From an uncultured Clostridia bacterium (lineage in GTDB: Bacteria; Bacillota; Clostridia; Saccharofermentanales; Saccharofermentanaceae): 48,584 nucleotides of DNA. The stretch covers positions 1 to 48,584 of the forward strand of contig CAMVBS010000009.1 in NCBI GenBank assembly GCA_947165785.1, in the 5' to 3' direction. A program made the translations under genes and the position numbers. Under the pieces are notes generated by a model that had not been told where the DNA came from, ran no database searches, and saw nothing but the letters and a program-made list of their open reading frames with translations. Below, in pieces: positions 8,860 through 18,310 of the stretch (positions are counted from its first letter, which is position 1; each line of letters opens with the position of its first letter).

Positions 8860-9999
8860 ATGCTGACTTATTTTTTGAAGATGATAATCCGCAACAAGAC
8901 GGCGCTTTTCTGGGGATTTTTCTTTCCGATCGCTCTGATGCTCCTGTTCAAGATCACGTTCGGAAATATCGTATCGACGGAGAATTCCCTCGATGAGAGA
9001 AATGTCGCAGTCGTTCTTCAGGGCGAGGGACTTTATCAGGACAATTTCAAGGCCATGATGGACGAGATTGCAGAAGGAACAGGCACTGATGAACTGAACA
9101 TTAAAGTAGAGTATACGGATCTTGATACGGCGACAGAGAAACTCGATAGCAAGAAAGTTGATTTCTACTACGTCGTATCCGATGAGGAAGTTGAGGTTCA
9201 CCTGGGCGAGAAATACGGTATCGCAACGGGAATGATCGCACGAGAGATCGCAGATACATATAAGGTCAACATGGATATCATTGATGAGTGCATGACAAGT
9301 GATCCGTCGAAGATGGAGGAAGTGGCTCGAAGCCTTCAGGAAAGGATCAGTTACATCTCCTTGGAAGACAAAGAAGGGATCGACATATACATGTGGTATT
9401 ACATCTCGACCCTGGTCATGGGAATACTCTTTGACTACAGTTCCGGCATCCGCGTTCTCGCTGCGATAAGAGCAGATGTATCGGGCTCGGCGATGAGGGT
9501 CGCGATCTCTTCATCATCCAAGACTAAGATGGTACTCAGCTGTCTTCTTGCTCAACTCATCTTATCCCTCTCGAAAACGGCAGTCCACATCCTGTTCATG
9601 CAGTTCGTAATAGGCATAGACATCCTTTCCAAAGCGGGACTCGTCGCGATCGGTATCGCATCCGCAACAGTATTCTCCATCTGCCTCGGCATCCTTCTCG
9701 GAATGTTCTTCAAGGGCGATGCACAGGCAAGAGAGAACAAGTCTTTGGGTATTGTAATGCTCTCGGTATTCATCTCCGGTGAGATGATCGTAACCCTTCC
9801 GGGCTACATCGAGAAGTTTGCTCCGATCGTCAACAGGATCAATCCGGCAACGCTATTCAACAAGATCTTCTACAGGATCCTTCTTTGCGAAAACACCGGA
9901 GATCTTATGACGAATATCGCCATCATAACTGCAGCATCCGTTCTGATGCTCGTCGTATCCATCATTATCTTAAGGAGAGAAACATATGCATCTTTATAA
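8860..9999 (+). CDS. ABC-2 type permease (LnrM-like)
   Basis: A 379-residue membrane protein. One N-terminal helix (about residues 10-32) is followed by a ~150-residue extracytoplasmic domain and then five membrane helices from about residue 180 on, the standard ABC2_membrane_3 layout. It forms the transmembrane part of the exporter with the next gene product and the upstream ATPase. An AGGTAAAGGA ribosome site precedes ATG 8860, 12 bases after the ATPase stop. Confidence 0.87.
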   Translation: MLTYFLKMIIRNKTALFWGFFFPIALMLLFKITFGNIVSTENSLDERNVAVVLQGEGLYQDNFKAMMDEIAEGTGTDELNIKVEYTDLDTATEKLDSKKVDFYYVVSDEEVEVHLGEKYGIATGMIAREIADTYKVNMDIIDECMTSDPSKMEEVARSLQERISYISLEDKEGIDIYMWYYISTLVMGILFDYSSGIRVLAAIRADVSGSAMRVAISSSSKTKMVLSCLLAQLILSLSKTAVHILFMQFVIGIDILSKAGLVAIGIASATVFSICLGILLGMFFKGDAQARENKSLGIVMLSVFISGEMIVTLPGYIEKFAPIVNRINPATLFNKIFYRILLCENTGDLMTNIAIITAASVLMLVVSIIILRRETYASL

Positions 10000-11155
10000 G
10001 ACTTTTTTCAAGCTCCTGTTAAAATATAAGGCAGTCATCTTCTCATATATCCTGATCTTCGGATTCCTGATGACGATGATAGGTGTTTTCAATTCCGATC
10101 AGGCATCTAACGTTTTCGAGGAAGGCAAATATACGATCTGCTACATCGATGAAGATGATTCGGCACTAAGCCGCGGTATCATAGACTACCTTAAGATAAG
10201 CAATGACGTAACTGACGTAAAAGGCAAGAAGCAGACCGTGATCGAAGACATGATGTTCTTCAGAGTCTATATGCATGAGTTCAAGTTCGAGAAGGGCTTC
10301 GAGGAAAAGGTCATTAGCGGCGAAAAGGAAGGCATCGATTATATCTCGGATCTTCCTTCGGGATCTCAGAGCTTCGTTCTTGCAAATCAGCTCAACAACT
10401 ACCTCAACACATACAGGACTTTCACCAGGATGGGAATGACATCCGAGGAAGCGGCAGCTAAGACAAAAGAGACATTGACGGATCATTCAGAAGTCGTGAT
10501 CGATACCAAGGAAGTTACCAAGACAGGCGAATCCGCAGTGATCTTCAACATCAACCAGAATATCTGGTACATCATGTTCACCATAATGTGCATGTCAGCG
10601 GGTGTCGTTATCTTAAATGCGATGGAAGAGAACATGAGCCGCCGAGTCGAGGCAGGCCCGGTATCGAGAAGAAAGAGAGCCCTCATCAATATGGCAGGTC
10701 TCGTATCATTCGGACTGATACTTTACATCATCATCATGATCGCAAACGTGATCTTCGGATATGGCAGCACAACACTCAGGGATTACTTCCTTGTGATCGC
10801 AGTCAATAATCTCCTGGCAACGATCTCCGCATGTGCCCTTGTTGCTCTTATCGCTTCGCTTAATATCTCCAACAAGAGCATCAACATGGTGGCTCTCCTG
10901 TTAGGACTCGGATTCAGCTTCATAAGCGGAGCGTTCGTTCCACAGTTCCTTCTCGGAGAAAAGATCATGACGATCGCAAAGTTCATTCCTACATACTGGT
11001 TCGTACTCGTAAACAACATGACGCATTCTCAGGGATATGAGGCTTTCAACAGGACAAAGATGTTCCAGAGCTTCGGGATCCAGCTGCTGTTCATACTGGT
11101 CTTCACTGCAGGAACGATCGTTGTGAGCAAAGCAAGGACGGAATACAAGAAATGA
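9986..11155 (+). CDS. ABC-2 type permease (LnrN-like)
   Basis: A 389-residue permease with the same topology as its neighbour: an N-terminal helix (about 15-33), a ~150-residue outside domain, then a bundle of helices (from about 190). Its start lies inside the previous gene (14-base overlap), so the two permeases are co-translated and probably heterodimerise. A terminator directly follows, separating it from the kinase gene. Confidence 0.87.
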   Translation: MHLYKTFFKLLLKYKAVIFSYILIFGFLMTMIGVFNSDQASNVFEEGKYTICYIDEDDSALSRGIIDYLKISNDVTDVKGKKQTVIEDMMFFRVYMHEFKFEKGFEEKVISGEKEGIDYISDLPSGSQSFVLANQLNNYLNTYRTFTRMGMTSEEAAAKTKETLTDHSEVVIDTKEVTKTGESAVIFNINQNIWYIMFTIMCMSAGVVILNAMEENMSRRVEAGPVSRRKRALINMAGLVSFGLILYIIIMIANVIFGYGSTTLRDYFLVIAVNNLLATISACALVALIASLNISNKSINMVALLLGLGFSFISGAFVPQFLLGEKIMTIAKFIPTYWFVLVNNMTHSQGYEAFNRTKMFQSFGIQLLFILVFTAGTIVVSKARTEYKK

Positions 11156-11160
11156 TATTT

Positions 11161-11189
11161 CGGGATGCCTTCATCGGCATCCCGTTTTT
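11161..11189 (+). terminator. Rho-independent terminator between exporter and kinase genes
   Basis: A 9-bp stem CGGGATGCC/GGCATCCCG with loop TTCATC is followed by TTTTT. It lies 5 bases after the second permease and 17 bases before the kinase start, so kinase and regulator levels may depend on read-through of this terminator or on a weak internal promoter. Confidence 0.88.
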
Positions 11190-11205
11190 GTGATAACATA
11201 AAGAA

Positions 11206-12333
11206 ATGACAGAACGCATCATCGACAAGTCCATAATCTTTCTTTTGACGATCGCCATGCTCATGGTCAATATGCCTGATGTAACCGGAGCGGTCGTTGC
11301 GGTGTTGTCCGTCCTTCTTATCGCATTTCTCACGGAGATATTCAGCAAGGACATCGTTCATGTCATAGCGGGAGCGATACTCATTACGCTCCTGATATTA
11401 CTTAAAGAACCGCTGATACTTCTTTGCTATCCGATGCTCGTGTATTCCTATTGTTCCGCCAAGGAATATCTTTTTCGAAAAGAAGGGATCACTTCTTCCA
11501 ATTGGGTATTCCTCATAATAGAATCAGCACAGGTTCTTACGATGATGATACTGAGCCTTCGTGACTTTAAGATGCTGTTCCTTCTTGTGGCGGCGATACC
11601 GATGGGGCTTAAGTGTGCATATCATCTGTGCCACAGTCAGGAACTTACTAGCAAGCTCGATGACGCGAGATTCGATGCGATCGATGCCGTAAGAAAACGC
11701 CGCGAGGAAAGGGAAAAAGAGGACGAGAAGATCTATCTTGCAACACTCGAGGAACGTAACAGGATCGCCCGTGAGATACATGACAATATCGGTCATATGC
11801 TCACAAGGACACTCGTTCAGATGGAGGCCATAAAGGTCATCAACACTGATGAAAATACCGCTCCGATGCTCGATTCGGTAAGCGATACTTTAAACGAAGC
11901 AATGACGGCCGTGCGTAAGAGCGTTCATGAACTTCATAACGAATCGATCGACATATCCATAGGTATCAATGATATCGTGAAGACATTGCCTTCCACCTTC
12001 ACCTGCAAGGTAAATACCATGATCGAATCTTCGATCCCAACCGAAACCAAGAATGCGGTCCTGGCGATACTTAAGGAAGCAATAACGAATATCGTTAAGT
12101 ATTCCAAGGGCGACAAGGTGAAGGTCGAATTTATCGAGAACATGACTTTCTGGAGGCTTCTTGTCGAGGACAACGGAAAGAACAAGGAATTCAGTTACGA
12201 TCCGTACTCGGGCAACGAGGGGATCGGTCTTACAAATATCGTATCAAGATGCGAGGCACTGGGAGGCAGGGCAAATATCTCTTCCGACCATACGGGTTTC
12301 CGCGTCAGGGTAACACTTCCGAAGAAAGGATGA
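11206..12333 (+). CDS. NarL-type sensor histidine kinase (LnrJ/DesK-like)
   Basis: A 375-residue kinase with a membrane part of about four to five helices (residues 10-140), a short coiled linker (150-180), the HisKA_3 phospho-acceptor helix with His192 in REIHDNIGH, and an ATPase domain with LKEAITNIVKYS and VEDNGKN plus GNEGIGL. There is no extracellular sensing domain, as in kinases that sense membrane state or signal through the partner transporter. No strong ribosome site precedes ATG 11206 (AAAGAA only). It should phosphorylate the LuxR-type regulator 9 bases downstream. Confidence 0.87.
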   Translation: MTERIIDKSIIFLLTIAMLMVNMPDVTGAVVAVLSVLLIAFLTEIFSKDIVHVIAGAILITLLILLKEPLILLCYPMLVYSYCSAKEYLFRKEGITSSNWVFLIIESAQVLTMMILSLRDFKMLFLLVAAIPMGLKCAYHLCHSQELTSKLDDARFDAIDAVRKRREEREKEDEKIYLATLEERNRIAREIHDNIGHMLTRTLVQMEAIKVINTDENTAPMLDSVSDTLNEAMTAVRKSVHELHNESIDISIGINDIVKTLPSTFTCKVNTMIESSIPTETKNAVLAILKEAITNIVKYSKGDKVKVEFIENMTFWRLLVEDNGKNKEFSYDPYSGNEGIGLTNIVSRCEALGGRANISSDHTGFRVRVTLPKKG

Positions 12334-12342
12334 CCACTTTTT

Positions 12343-12978
12343 ATGAACGTAATGATAATCGATGATGATCCTTTGGTATCGATGTCGCTTAAGATAATCC
12401 TGGAAACTGATAAGAGCGGAGATCCGATAACCGTTCTTGCTACGGGAACTTCGGGCAGGGAAGCGGTGGAACTTTATGCCGAGCATAAGCCGGACGTCCT
12501 TCTCATGGATATCAGGATGGAGGACATGAACGGACTTGAGGCAGGCGAGAAGATCATTTCCGATCATCCCGGTGCAAAGATCCTTCTTCTTACGACATTC
12601 CTGGATGATGAATATATAAACAAAGCTCTTAAGCTGGGTGTTAAAGGTTACGTTCTGAAGCAGGACTGTAAGGGCCTGCCGTCCACCGTACGTGCGATAT
12701 ATGAAGGGCAGACCGTGTTCGGAGGCAAGGTGGTCGAGAAGCTTCCTGACATCATGAACCGTAAGGAGAAGTTTGATTATGAAGCCCACGGGATCACGGA
12801 TAAGGAAAAGCAGATGATCGAACTTGTCGCAGATGGCCTTTCCAACAAGGAGATCGCATCGAAGATGTTCCTCGGTGAAGGAACCGTAAGGAACATGATG
12901 AGTTCCGTTCTTGATAAGCTCGGACTCCGTGACAGGACGCAGCTTGCCTGCTATTACTATCAGGAGATCAAGCCCTAA
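12343..12978 (+). CDS. LuxR/NarL-family response regulator (LnrK-like)
   Basis: A 211-residue protein with a receiver domain (phospho-acceptor Asp56 in LLMDIRM) and a LuxR-type helix-turn-helix at about 148-205 (DKEKQMIELVADGLSNKEIA followed by EGTVRNMMSSVLDKL). It is the last gene of the first exporter cluster and probably activates the exporter promoter through the palindrome at 7811-7822. Confidence 0.9.
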   Translation: MNVMIIDDDPLVSMSLKIILETDKSGDPITVLATGTSGREAVELYAEHKPDVLLMDIRMEDMNGLEAGEKIISDHPGAKILLLTTFLDDEYINKALKLGVKGYVLKQDCKGLPSTVRAIYEGQTVFGGKVVEKLPDIMNRKEKFDYEAHGITDKEKQMIELVADGLSNKEIASKMFLGEGTVRNMMSSVLDKLGLRDRTQLACYYYQEIKP

Positions 12979-13041
12979 GTAGAAAATAAAAGAGCCTTAT
13001 ATTATAATAAAAGGACTTGTTTTGTTTGTTTGGAGGGTTTG

Positions 13042-15888
13042 ATGAAGGAAGTTACCAGTCTTAAGGTTAAGAGTAAGCCTTCGAAGAAGACGGAGATAGG
13101 AAAGAATATATATCTTCCGATCTTTACGTTTATCTTTACTCTGTTTTTGGTATTTGCGGCGTTTGCACTTAACGATATGGTGCCGTTCGGCCGCTACAGC
13201 ATGCTCGTCAGCGATCTTAAAGGACAATATGCCCCGAATATCATAAGGCTCAAAGCTCATCTGAAAGCAGCTGATCCTTCAGATCTCATATCTTCGCTCA
13301 CATACAGCAATTCATTCGGCGGCGGCAAGAATTTCATATCCACATTCGCATATTATGTCGCAAGTCCGTTCAATCTTTTGATGTTCCTTTTTGACGATGC
13401 GCAGATCGGATCTTTCATTGCGGTAATTTGCTCTTTGCGTCTTGCATTCGGAGCAGCATTCATGTGCATGTTCCTTCAGAACAGAGCTTCCGACAAGAAC
13501 AGTAATTGGCCTTTGGTCTTTGCGATCACTTATTCGTTCTCGTCATATTCCATCATCTTTCTTTTCAACATTCTCTGGTTTGATGCTTTTATGCTCCTTC
13601 CATTGCTTTATTACCTGGTAGATAAGTTTATCGAGTCAGAAAAGAAGATCGGTATAGCTATCGTACTGATATTCCTCTTCATATCCAATTTCTACGCTTC
13701 GTATATGGCAGGCGTAGCAAGTTTCTTCTACCTTTTGGGAAGGCTTGTCTATTTTGGTGTTATCGAAAACAAGATGACACTTAAGAATGCTTTCTCCAAG
13801 GTCTGGAAGTTTGTGCTCCTTGCGATCTGCTGCATCCTTACGATCGGAGCATTCATTGTTCCTGTCGGAATGGATGTCCTTGCTAAAAGAGACGTAACAA
13901 GCGATCTCGAGGAGGAAAACCTTGTTCAGTTCAAGGGCATAGAGATCTTAGATCAGATCTTCTATGGTAACGTTGGTGAGTTCGATACTCTTATAGGAAA
14001 TCTTCCGTTTATCTTTGTCAGCCTTTCAGTTACTTTCCTTATCGCGATCTTCTTCGTATCAAAGATCTTCGAGACGAAGGAAAAGTATTTTTACGGAACG
14101 GTCTTTGTCCTGATCTATGTCTCGTTCAACATCACGGTGATCGATAAGATCTGGCAGGCTTTTGATACTCCTAACTGGTTCCATCACAGGTATTCATTTG
14201 TATTCCTTCCGATCTTCATTGCGTTGGCATATCGTGTTTTCGAGAAGATCAAGGAGATAAAGAACAGCGAGATACTTAAGGCTCTTGCTATCCTTATAGG
14301 GATCCTTCTTGTTACTCAGAGCTTCGGAAAGATCGCTGACAAGGGCTCGTACTTCATAATGAACATCTGCCTTCTTGCAGTTTATACATTCATCTTCATG
14401 GCGCTCAAGAGAGAAAAGTGGCCTGAGCAGCTCAAGAACATGCAGAAACTGTCGGCAGGACTTCTTGCCGTATTCATCATATTTGAGACGGCAGGAATGG
14501 GACCTAAGTCTTCCGATCAGCTTTCGGCTTATACAAACGGAATGCCTGATGCCGGTTTTAAGAGAGACATCATGGAGATACAAAGCCTGGCTCCTTATGC
14601 GAAGGCTTATAATGACGGCTACAGGATCTGTCAGGAGACAGCGGGAAAGAAGCCAAAAGATATCTGGATAAAGGATGCTTCGGAGGTTGAAGCTTATACG
14701 GGACTTAACGGAATAAGCATCTTCGATTCGTGCTCCAACAGAAAATATGCCAGATTCATAAAACAGATCGGCTATCAGTTGAACTTTAACTATGCTGCAT
14801 TCGATTGCACTTATTCATCTCTTCCGACTGACGCTTTCTTCTCGATCGGAAACGTGATCACAAATAGCGAGTATTCGAATGCTACGCTCGTTTCCTCTGA
14901 TGCTAAAGGACATTATTTCAGAAGTTATCAGAATAAGAATGTTCTTCCGGTAGGTTTTGCTGCATGTAAGCATGCACCTAATTTCAATTTCTATATGATG
15001 GAAAGACTTCCTTACGGAAAGGATTATTTTGATTTCCAGAACAGATGGTATAAGTCCATGTTCCCATCCGAATTCCATGATGATTTCTGGGTAGGAAGAC
15101 AACTCGTTACTGATGAGAATATCGTAGCCTACAATTGCACCAAGATACCGTTCGATGAGATCGACAGCCAGATCACAGGTAAGCTCAATCATGGTGATCC
15201 GATAGGAGAGGAACCTGAGACGAAATCGATCGAGTCGAGAAATGCGTATTTCAGGCTGGCTGAAAAGGCTCCGACGGCACTTACCATTACATGTAAAGCG
15301 ATACGTTCCGGTGAGCAATATGTTTGCATTACTGCTTCTTCGCTTATGAGTAATACTCACATCTACCAGGATAATCAGGAGATCTTCTCAGCTGTTCCGA
15401 ATTCCTTCTATTCAACTATCGTAAGACTCGGATATTTCGAGGAAGGCGAAGAGATAAAGATCACTTTGACTTCAACGGATAAGATCTTCTCCTATCAGGA
15501 TATCTACTTTGCAGCTTTGGACAGCGAAGTCTTTAATTCACAGTTTGAGAAACTCGATCTTAACAAGGTCGTTGTTGACAGATATTCTAATGGTGTAGCT
15601 GAATTTACGACCAACCTTGGTGAGGATGACATACTTCTTACTACCATCCCATATGAGAACGGCTGGAAGTGCTACATTGACGGCAAAAAGACAGAGATCA
15701 AGGTATATGAAGACGCACTGATGTATGTCGAGCCGGGTACAGGAACACATAAGGTCGAGTTTAAGTTCACGGCACCGGGACTTTATGCTGGTGCAGCAGT
15801 AAGCGGTGTCGGTTTGATCGCACTTGTTGCATTCATAGCCGTCACAGGAAAAAAGAGTAAGCAAAAAACAGAAAATAAACAAGCTTAA
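13042..15888 (+). CDS. YfhO-family multi-span membrane protein (GT-C-like glycosyltransferase candidate)
   Basis: A 948-residue protein with about 12-14 membrane helices in the first ~480 residues, a large extracytoplasmic beta-rich region (about 490-910) and one last helix near the C-terminus before a basic tail. The N-terminal FGRYSMLVSDLKGQYAP is the signature of the YfhO family, where Asp residues in the first outside loop are thought to be catalytic; Bacillus YfhO glycosylates lipoteichoic acid. The frame opens with TTG at 13030, but TTGGAGGG acts as the ribosome site for ATG 13042. It stands upstream of phosphoglucomutase, consistent with glucose-based envelope decoration. Confidence 0.85.
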   Translation: MKEVTSLKVKSKPSKKTEIGKNIYLPIFTFIFTLFLVFAAFALNDMVPFGRYSMLVSDLKGQYAPNIIRLKAHLKAADPSDLISSLTYSNSFGGGKNFISTFAYYVASPFNLLMFLFDDAQIGSFIAVICSLRLAFGAAFMCMFLQNRASDKNSNWPLVFAITYSFSSYSIIFLFNILWFDAFMLLPLLYYLVDKFIESEKKIGIAIVLIFLFISNFYASYMAGVASFFYLLGRLVYFGVIENKMTLKNAFSKVWKFVLLAICCILTIGAFIVPVGMDVLAKRDVTSDLEEENLVQFKGIEILDQIFYGNVGEFDTLIGNLPFIFVSLSVTFLIAIFFVSKIFETKEKYFYGTVFVLIYVSFNITVIDKIWQAFDTPNWFHHRYSFVFLPIFIALAYRVFEKIKEIKNSEILKALAILIGILLVTQSFGKIADKGSYFIMNICLLAVYTFIFMALKREKWPEQLKNMQKLSAGLLAVFIIFETAGMGPKSSDQLSAYTNGMPDAGFKRDIMEIQSLAPYAKAYNDGYRICQETAGKKPKDIWIKDASEVEAYTGLNGISIFDSCSNRKYARFIKQIGYQLNFNYAAFDCTYSSLPTDAFFSIGNVITNSEYSNATLVSSDAKGHYFRSYQNKNVLPVGFAACKHAPNFNFYMMERLPYGKDYFDFQNRWYKSMFPSEFHDDFWVGRQLVTDENIVAYNCTKIPFDEIDSQITGKLNHGDPIGEEPETKSIESRNAYFRLAEKAPTALTITCKAIRSGEQYVCITASSLMSNTHIYQDNQEIFSAVPNSFYSTIVRLGYFEEGEEIKITLTSTDKIFSYQDIYFAALDSEVFNSQFEKLDLNKVVVDRYSNGVAEFTTNLGEDDILLTTIPYENGWKCYIDGKKTEIKVYEDALMYVEPGTGTHKVEFKFTAPGLYAGAAVSGVGLIALVAFIAVTGKKSKQKTENKQA

Positions 15889-15908
15889 TAAATTTGGAGG
15901 TAATTATT

Positions 15909-17693
15909 ATGGATCATCGTGAATTGTATGAGATCTGGAGCACAGATCCTTTCTTCAACGAGAGTACAAGAGAAGAGCTTCTTGCCATTAAGGGCGATGA
16001 CAAGGAGATCGAGGAGAGATTCTACAGAGATCTTGAATTCGGTACGGGCGGACTTAGAGGAGTTCTCGGTGCAGGCACCAACAGAATGAATATCTATACT
16101 GTTGCAAAAGCATCCGCAGGTCTTGCTCAGTACATCGTTTCCAACGGTGAAGAGGCAATGAAGAGAGGAGTAGCTGTTTCATTTGATTCGAGACATTTCT
16201 CGCCTGAGTTTGCAAAGGTAACAGCTTCCGTTCTTGCAGCTTACGGCATCAAGGTATATCTTTCAGACGAGCTTCGTCCTGTACCTATGCTCTCATACTC
16301 CGTAAGATACTTTAAGGCTTTCGCAGGTGTTATGGTAACAGCTTCCCACAACCCTCCTAAGTACAACGGATATAAGGTATATGGTGAGGACGGCGGTCAG
16401 GTACCACCTGAGGCTGCTTCCGAGATCCTCAAGAATATCGAGAACTATAGTGACGTAAGAAAGGTCAAGATGATCCCTTACGAGGAAGCAATGAAGACAG
16501 GTCTTATCGAGATCTTCGGCGAGCAGGTCGATATCGATTATACAAAGATGCTCACTGAGCTCGTTATCGATAAGGATGCCATCGCTCGTCAGGCTGACAT
16601 GAATATCGTCTATACTCCTTTGCACGGCTCAGGAAATAAGCCTGTAAGACGTATCCTTAAGGAGATCGGATTTAAGAATATCCACATCGTTGAGGAGCAG
16701 GAGAAACCGGACGGTGCTTTCCCTACGGTAAAGACACCAAACCCTGAAGATCCTAACGCACTTGCTATGGGTATCGAGCTTGCAAAGAAGACGGATTCTT
16801 CCATCGTTATCGGAACTGACCCTGACTCTGACCGTGTAGGTATCGCATGCAGAGTCGTTGAGAACGGCGAAGTAAAATATAAGCCGTTTACAGGTAACCA
16901 GGTAGGCATCATGCTCCTTGATTACATCCTTAACTCAAAGAAGGAAGCAGGCACTCTTCCTGCAGATTCTTTTGCAGTTACCACGATCGTTTCCACCAAG
17001 CTTGCAGGTCCTATCTGTAAGTACTATGGTGTTGAGCTTCAGGAAGTACTTACCGGATTCAAGTTCATCGGTGAGCGTATCAAGATATTTGATGAGTTCG
17101 GCGACAAGCACTTCCAGTTCGGATTCGAAGAGAGCTACGGATATCTTTCCGGTCTTAACGTAAGAGATAAGGATGCAGTTGTTGCAGCAATGCTCATCTG
17201 CGGAATGGCAGCTCAGTCTCTTGACAGAGGAGAGACACTCTTTGACAGGATCCAGAGGATCTATGACAAGTTCGGTTACGGCTTCGAGGAAGCAGTAAGC
17301 TTCACGCTCGAAGGTAAGGAAGGTTCCGAGAGGATCTCCGGTGCAATGGCATCCATGAGAGCAGAGCTCGAAGCTTGCAAGGATCTCGAAGATGCAAAGA
17401 AGCTCGTAGGCGGACCTGAGGTAAAGGCAGTTCGTGACTATTCCAAGTCCATCCGCTACATCTTTACTGAAGACGGTGTTAAGACAGAGCCGATAGATCT
17501 TGTTAAGTCTAACGTTCTCCTTTATGAGCTTGGCGGCGACAAGGGTCTTGACTGGGCATGTGCTCGTCCTTCCGGTACTGAGCCGAAGCTCAAGATCTAC
17601 TTCGGTTGCTATCACTCGGATAAGGATGCTGCTTTGAGCCGTCTTTCGGATGTTAAGAGTGAGATGTCCGCTTTCGTTGAAGGAAAGCTCTGA
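15909..17693 (+). CDS. Alpha-phosphoglucomutase / phosphomannomutase
   Basis: A 594-residue phosphohexomutase interconverting glucose-6-phosphate and glucose-1-phosphate. The catalytic serine loop TASHNPPKYNGYK (about 143-155), the metal loop DPDSDRVG, the sugar-binding EESYGYL and the C-terminal phosphate-binding RPSGTEPKLK are all intact. Length and motifs match the PgcA/PGM2 group. GGAGG at 15896-15900 supports ATG 15909 over an upstream TTG. The product feeds nucleotide-sugar and wall-polymer synthesis, linking it to the YfhO-like gene upstream and the nucleotidyltransferase downstream. Confidence 0.94.
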   Translation: MDHRELYEIWSTDPFFNESTREELLAIKGDDKEIEERFYRDLEFGTGGLRGVLGAGTNRMNIYTVAKASAGLAQYIVSNGEEAMKRGVAVSFDSRHFSPEFAKVTASVLAAYGIKVYLSDELRPVPMLSYSVRYFKAFAGVMVTASHNPPKYNGYKVYGEDGGQVPPEAASEILKNIENYSDVRKVKMIPYEEAMKTGLIEIFGEQVDIDYTKMLTELVIDKDAIARQADMNIVYTPLHGSGNKPVRRILKEIGFKNIHIVEEQEKPDGAFPTVKTPNPEDPNALAMGIELAKKTDSSIVIGTDPDSDRVGIACRVVENGEVKYKPFTGNQVGIMLLDYILNSKKEAGTLPADSFAVTTIVSTKLAGPICKYYGVELQEVLTGFKFIGERIKIFDEFGDKHFQFGFEESYGYLSGLNVRDKDAVVAAMLICGMAAQSLDRGETLFDRIQRIYDKFGYGFEEAVSFTLEGKEGSERISGAMASMRAELEACKDLEDAKKLVGGPEVKAVRDYSKSIRYIFTEDGVKTEPIDLVKSNVLLYELGGDKGLDWACARPSGTEPKLKIYFGCYHSDKDAALSRLSDVKSEMSAFVEGKL

Positions 17694-18253
17694 TGTACCG
17701 GATCTCCTTTAACGGCACAGAGGTAACTATCGATACAGAGGTCTCCTTGTTCTCTCCGAACGGAGCCGACAAGGGGACGCTTTGTATGTTGAAGTTCGTC
17801 TCTTTTAAGGAAGGCGATAAGGTATTGGATCTAGGTTGCGGCACGGGGATCGTTTCACTTGCCGCAGCATGTCATAACGTAACGGATATCGTTATGACGG
17901 ATATAGATCCGACTGCCGTTAAGATCGCTTCCAAGAATATGGACGACAACGGGTTTAAAGGATATATCGCTGTCACGGGCGACGGGCTTTCCGCAGTTCC
18001 CGGCAAAGACTTCGACCTGATACTTTCGAACCCGCCGTATCATACCGATTTTAAGGTTGCGAAGAACTTCATAGAGAAGGGCTTTAACAGACTTAAGATC
18101 GGAGGCAGGATGTATATGGTGACCAAGCGCAAGGACTGGTATAAGAATAAGCTCATATCGGTCTTCGGAGGCGTGAGGATACATGAGGAAGAAGGATACT
18201 TCGTTTTCGAGGCGGAGAAGAGATCTGACTCATATGCATCGAAAAAGCGTTGA
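17693..18253 (+). CDS. Class I SAM-dependent methyltransferase (RsmC/small-domain type)
   Basis: A 186-residue Rossmann methyltransferase. Motif I is VLDLGCGTGIVSLA, motif II is TDIDPTAV, and the N6-amino or rRNA-guanine type motif IV is SNPPYHTD. It corresponds to the catalytic half of RsmC (16S rRNA G1207) without the N-terminal duplicate, like Bacillus YbxB. The start codon shares one base with the mutase stop codon. The target (rRNA, tRNA or protein) is not established by sequence. Confidence 0.85.
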   Translation: MYRISFNGTEVTIDTEVSLFSPNGADKGTLCMLKFVSFKEGDKVLDLGCGTGIVSLAAACHNVTDIVMTDIDPTAVKIASKNMDDNGFKGYIAVTGDGLSAVPGKDFDLILSNPPYHTDFKVAKNFIEKGFNRLKIGGRMYMVTKRKDWYKNKLISVFGGVRIHEEEGYFVFEAEKRSDSYASKKR

Positions 18254-18258
18254 TGCTT

Positions 18259-18281
18259 TTATACATCGTGAGGTGTATAAT
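18259..18281 (+). promoter_or_regulatory. Dyad overlapping a -10 element before the nucleotidyltransferase gene
   Basis: TTATACATC and GGTGTATAA form a 9-bp inverted repeat around GTGA, and the right arm contains TATAAT (18276-18281), a perfect -10 box 30 bases before the start codon. A -35 candidate, TTGATG (18250-18255), is 20 bases away, a poor spacing. The dyad has no T-tract, so it looks more like an operator or a leader hairpin than a terminator. Confidence 0.4.
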
Positions 18282-18310
18282 CAAATAAACTTTACAAACG
18301 GAGAGAATGA

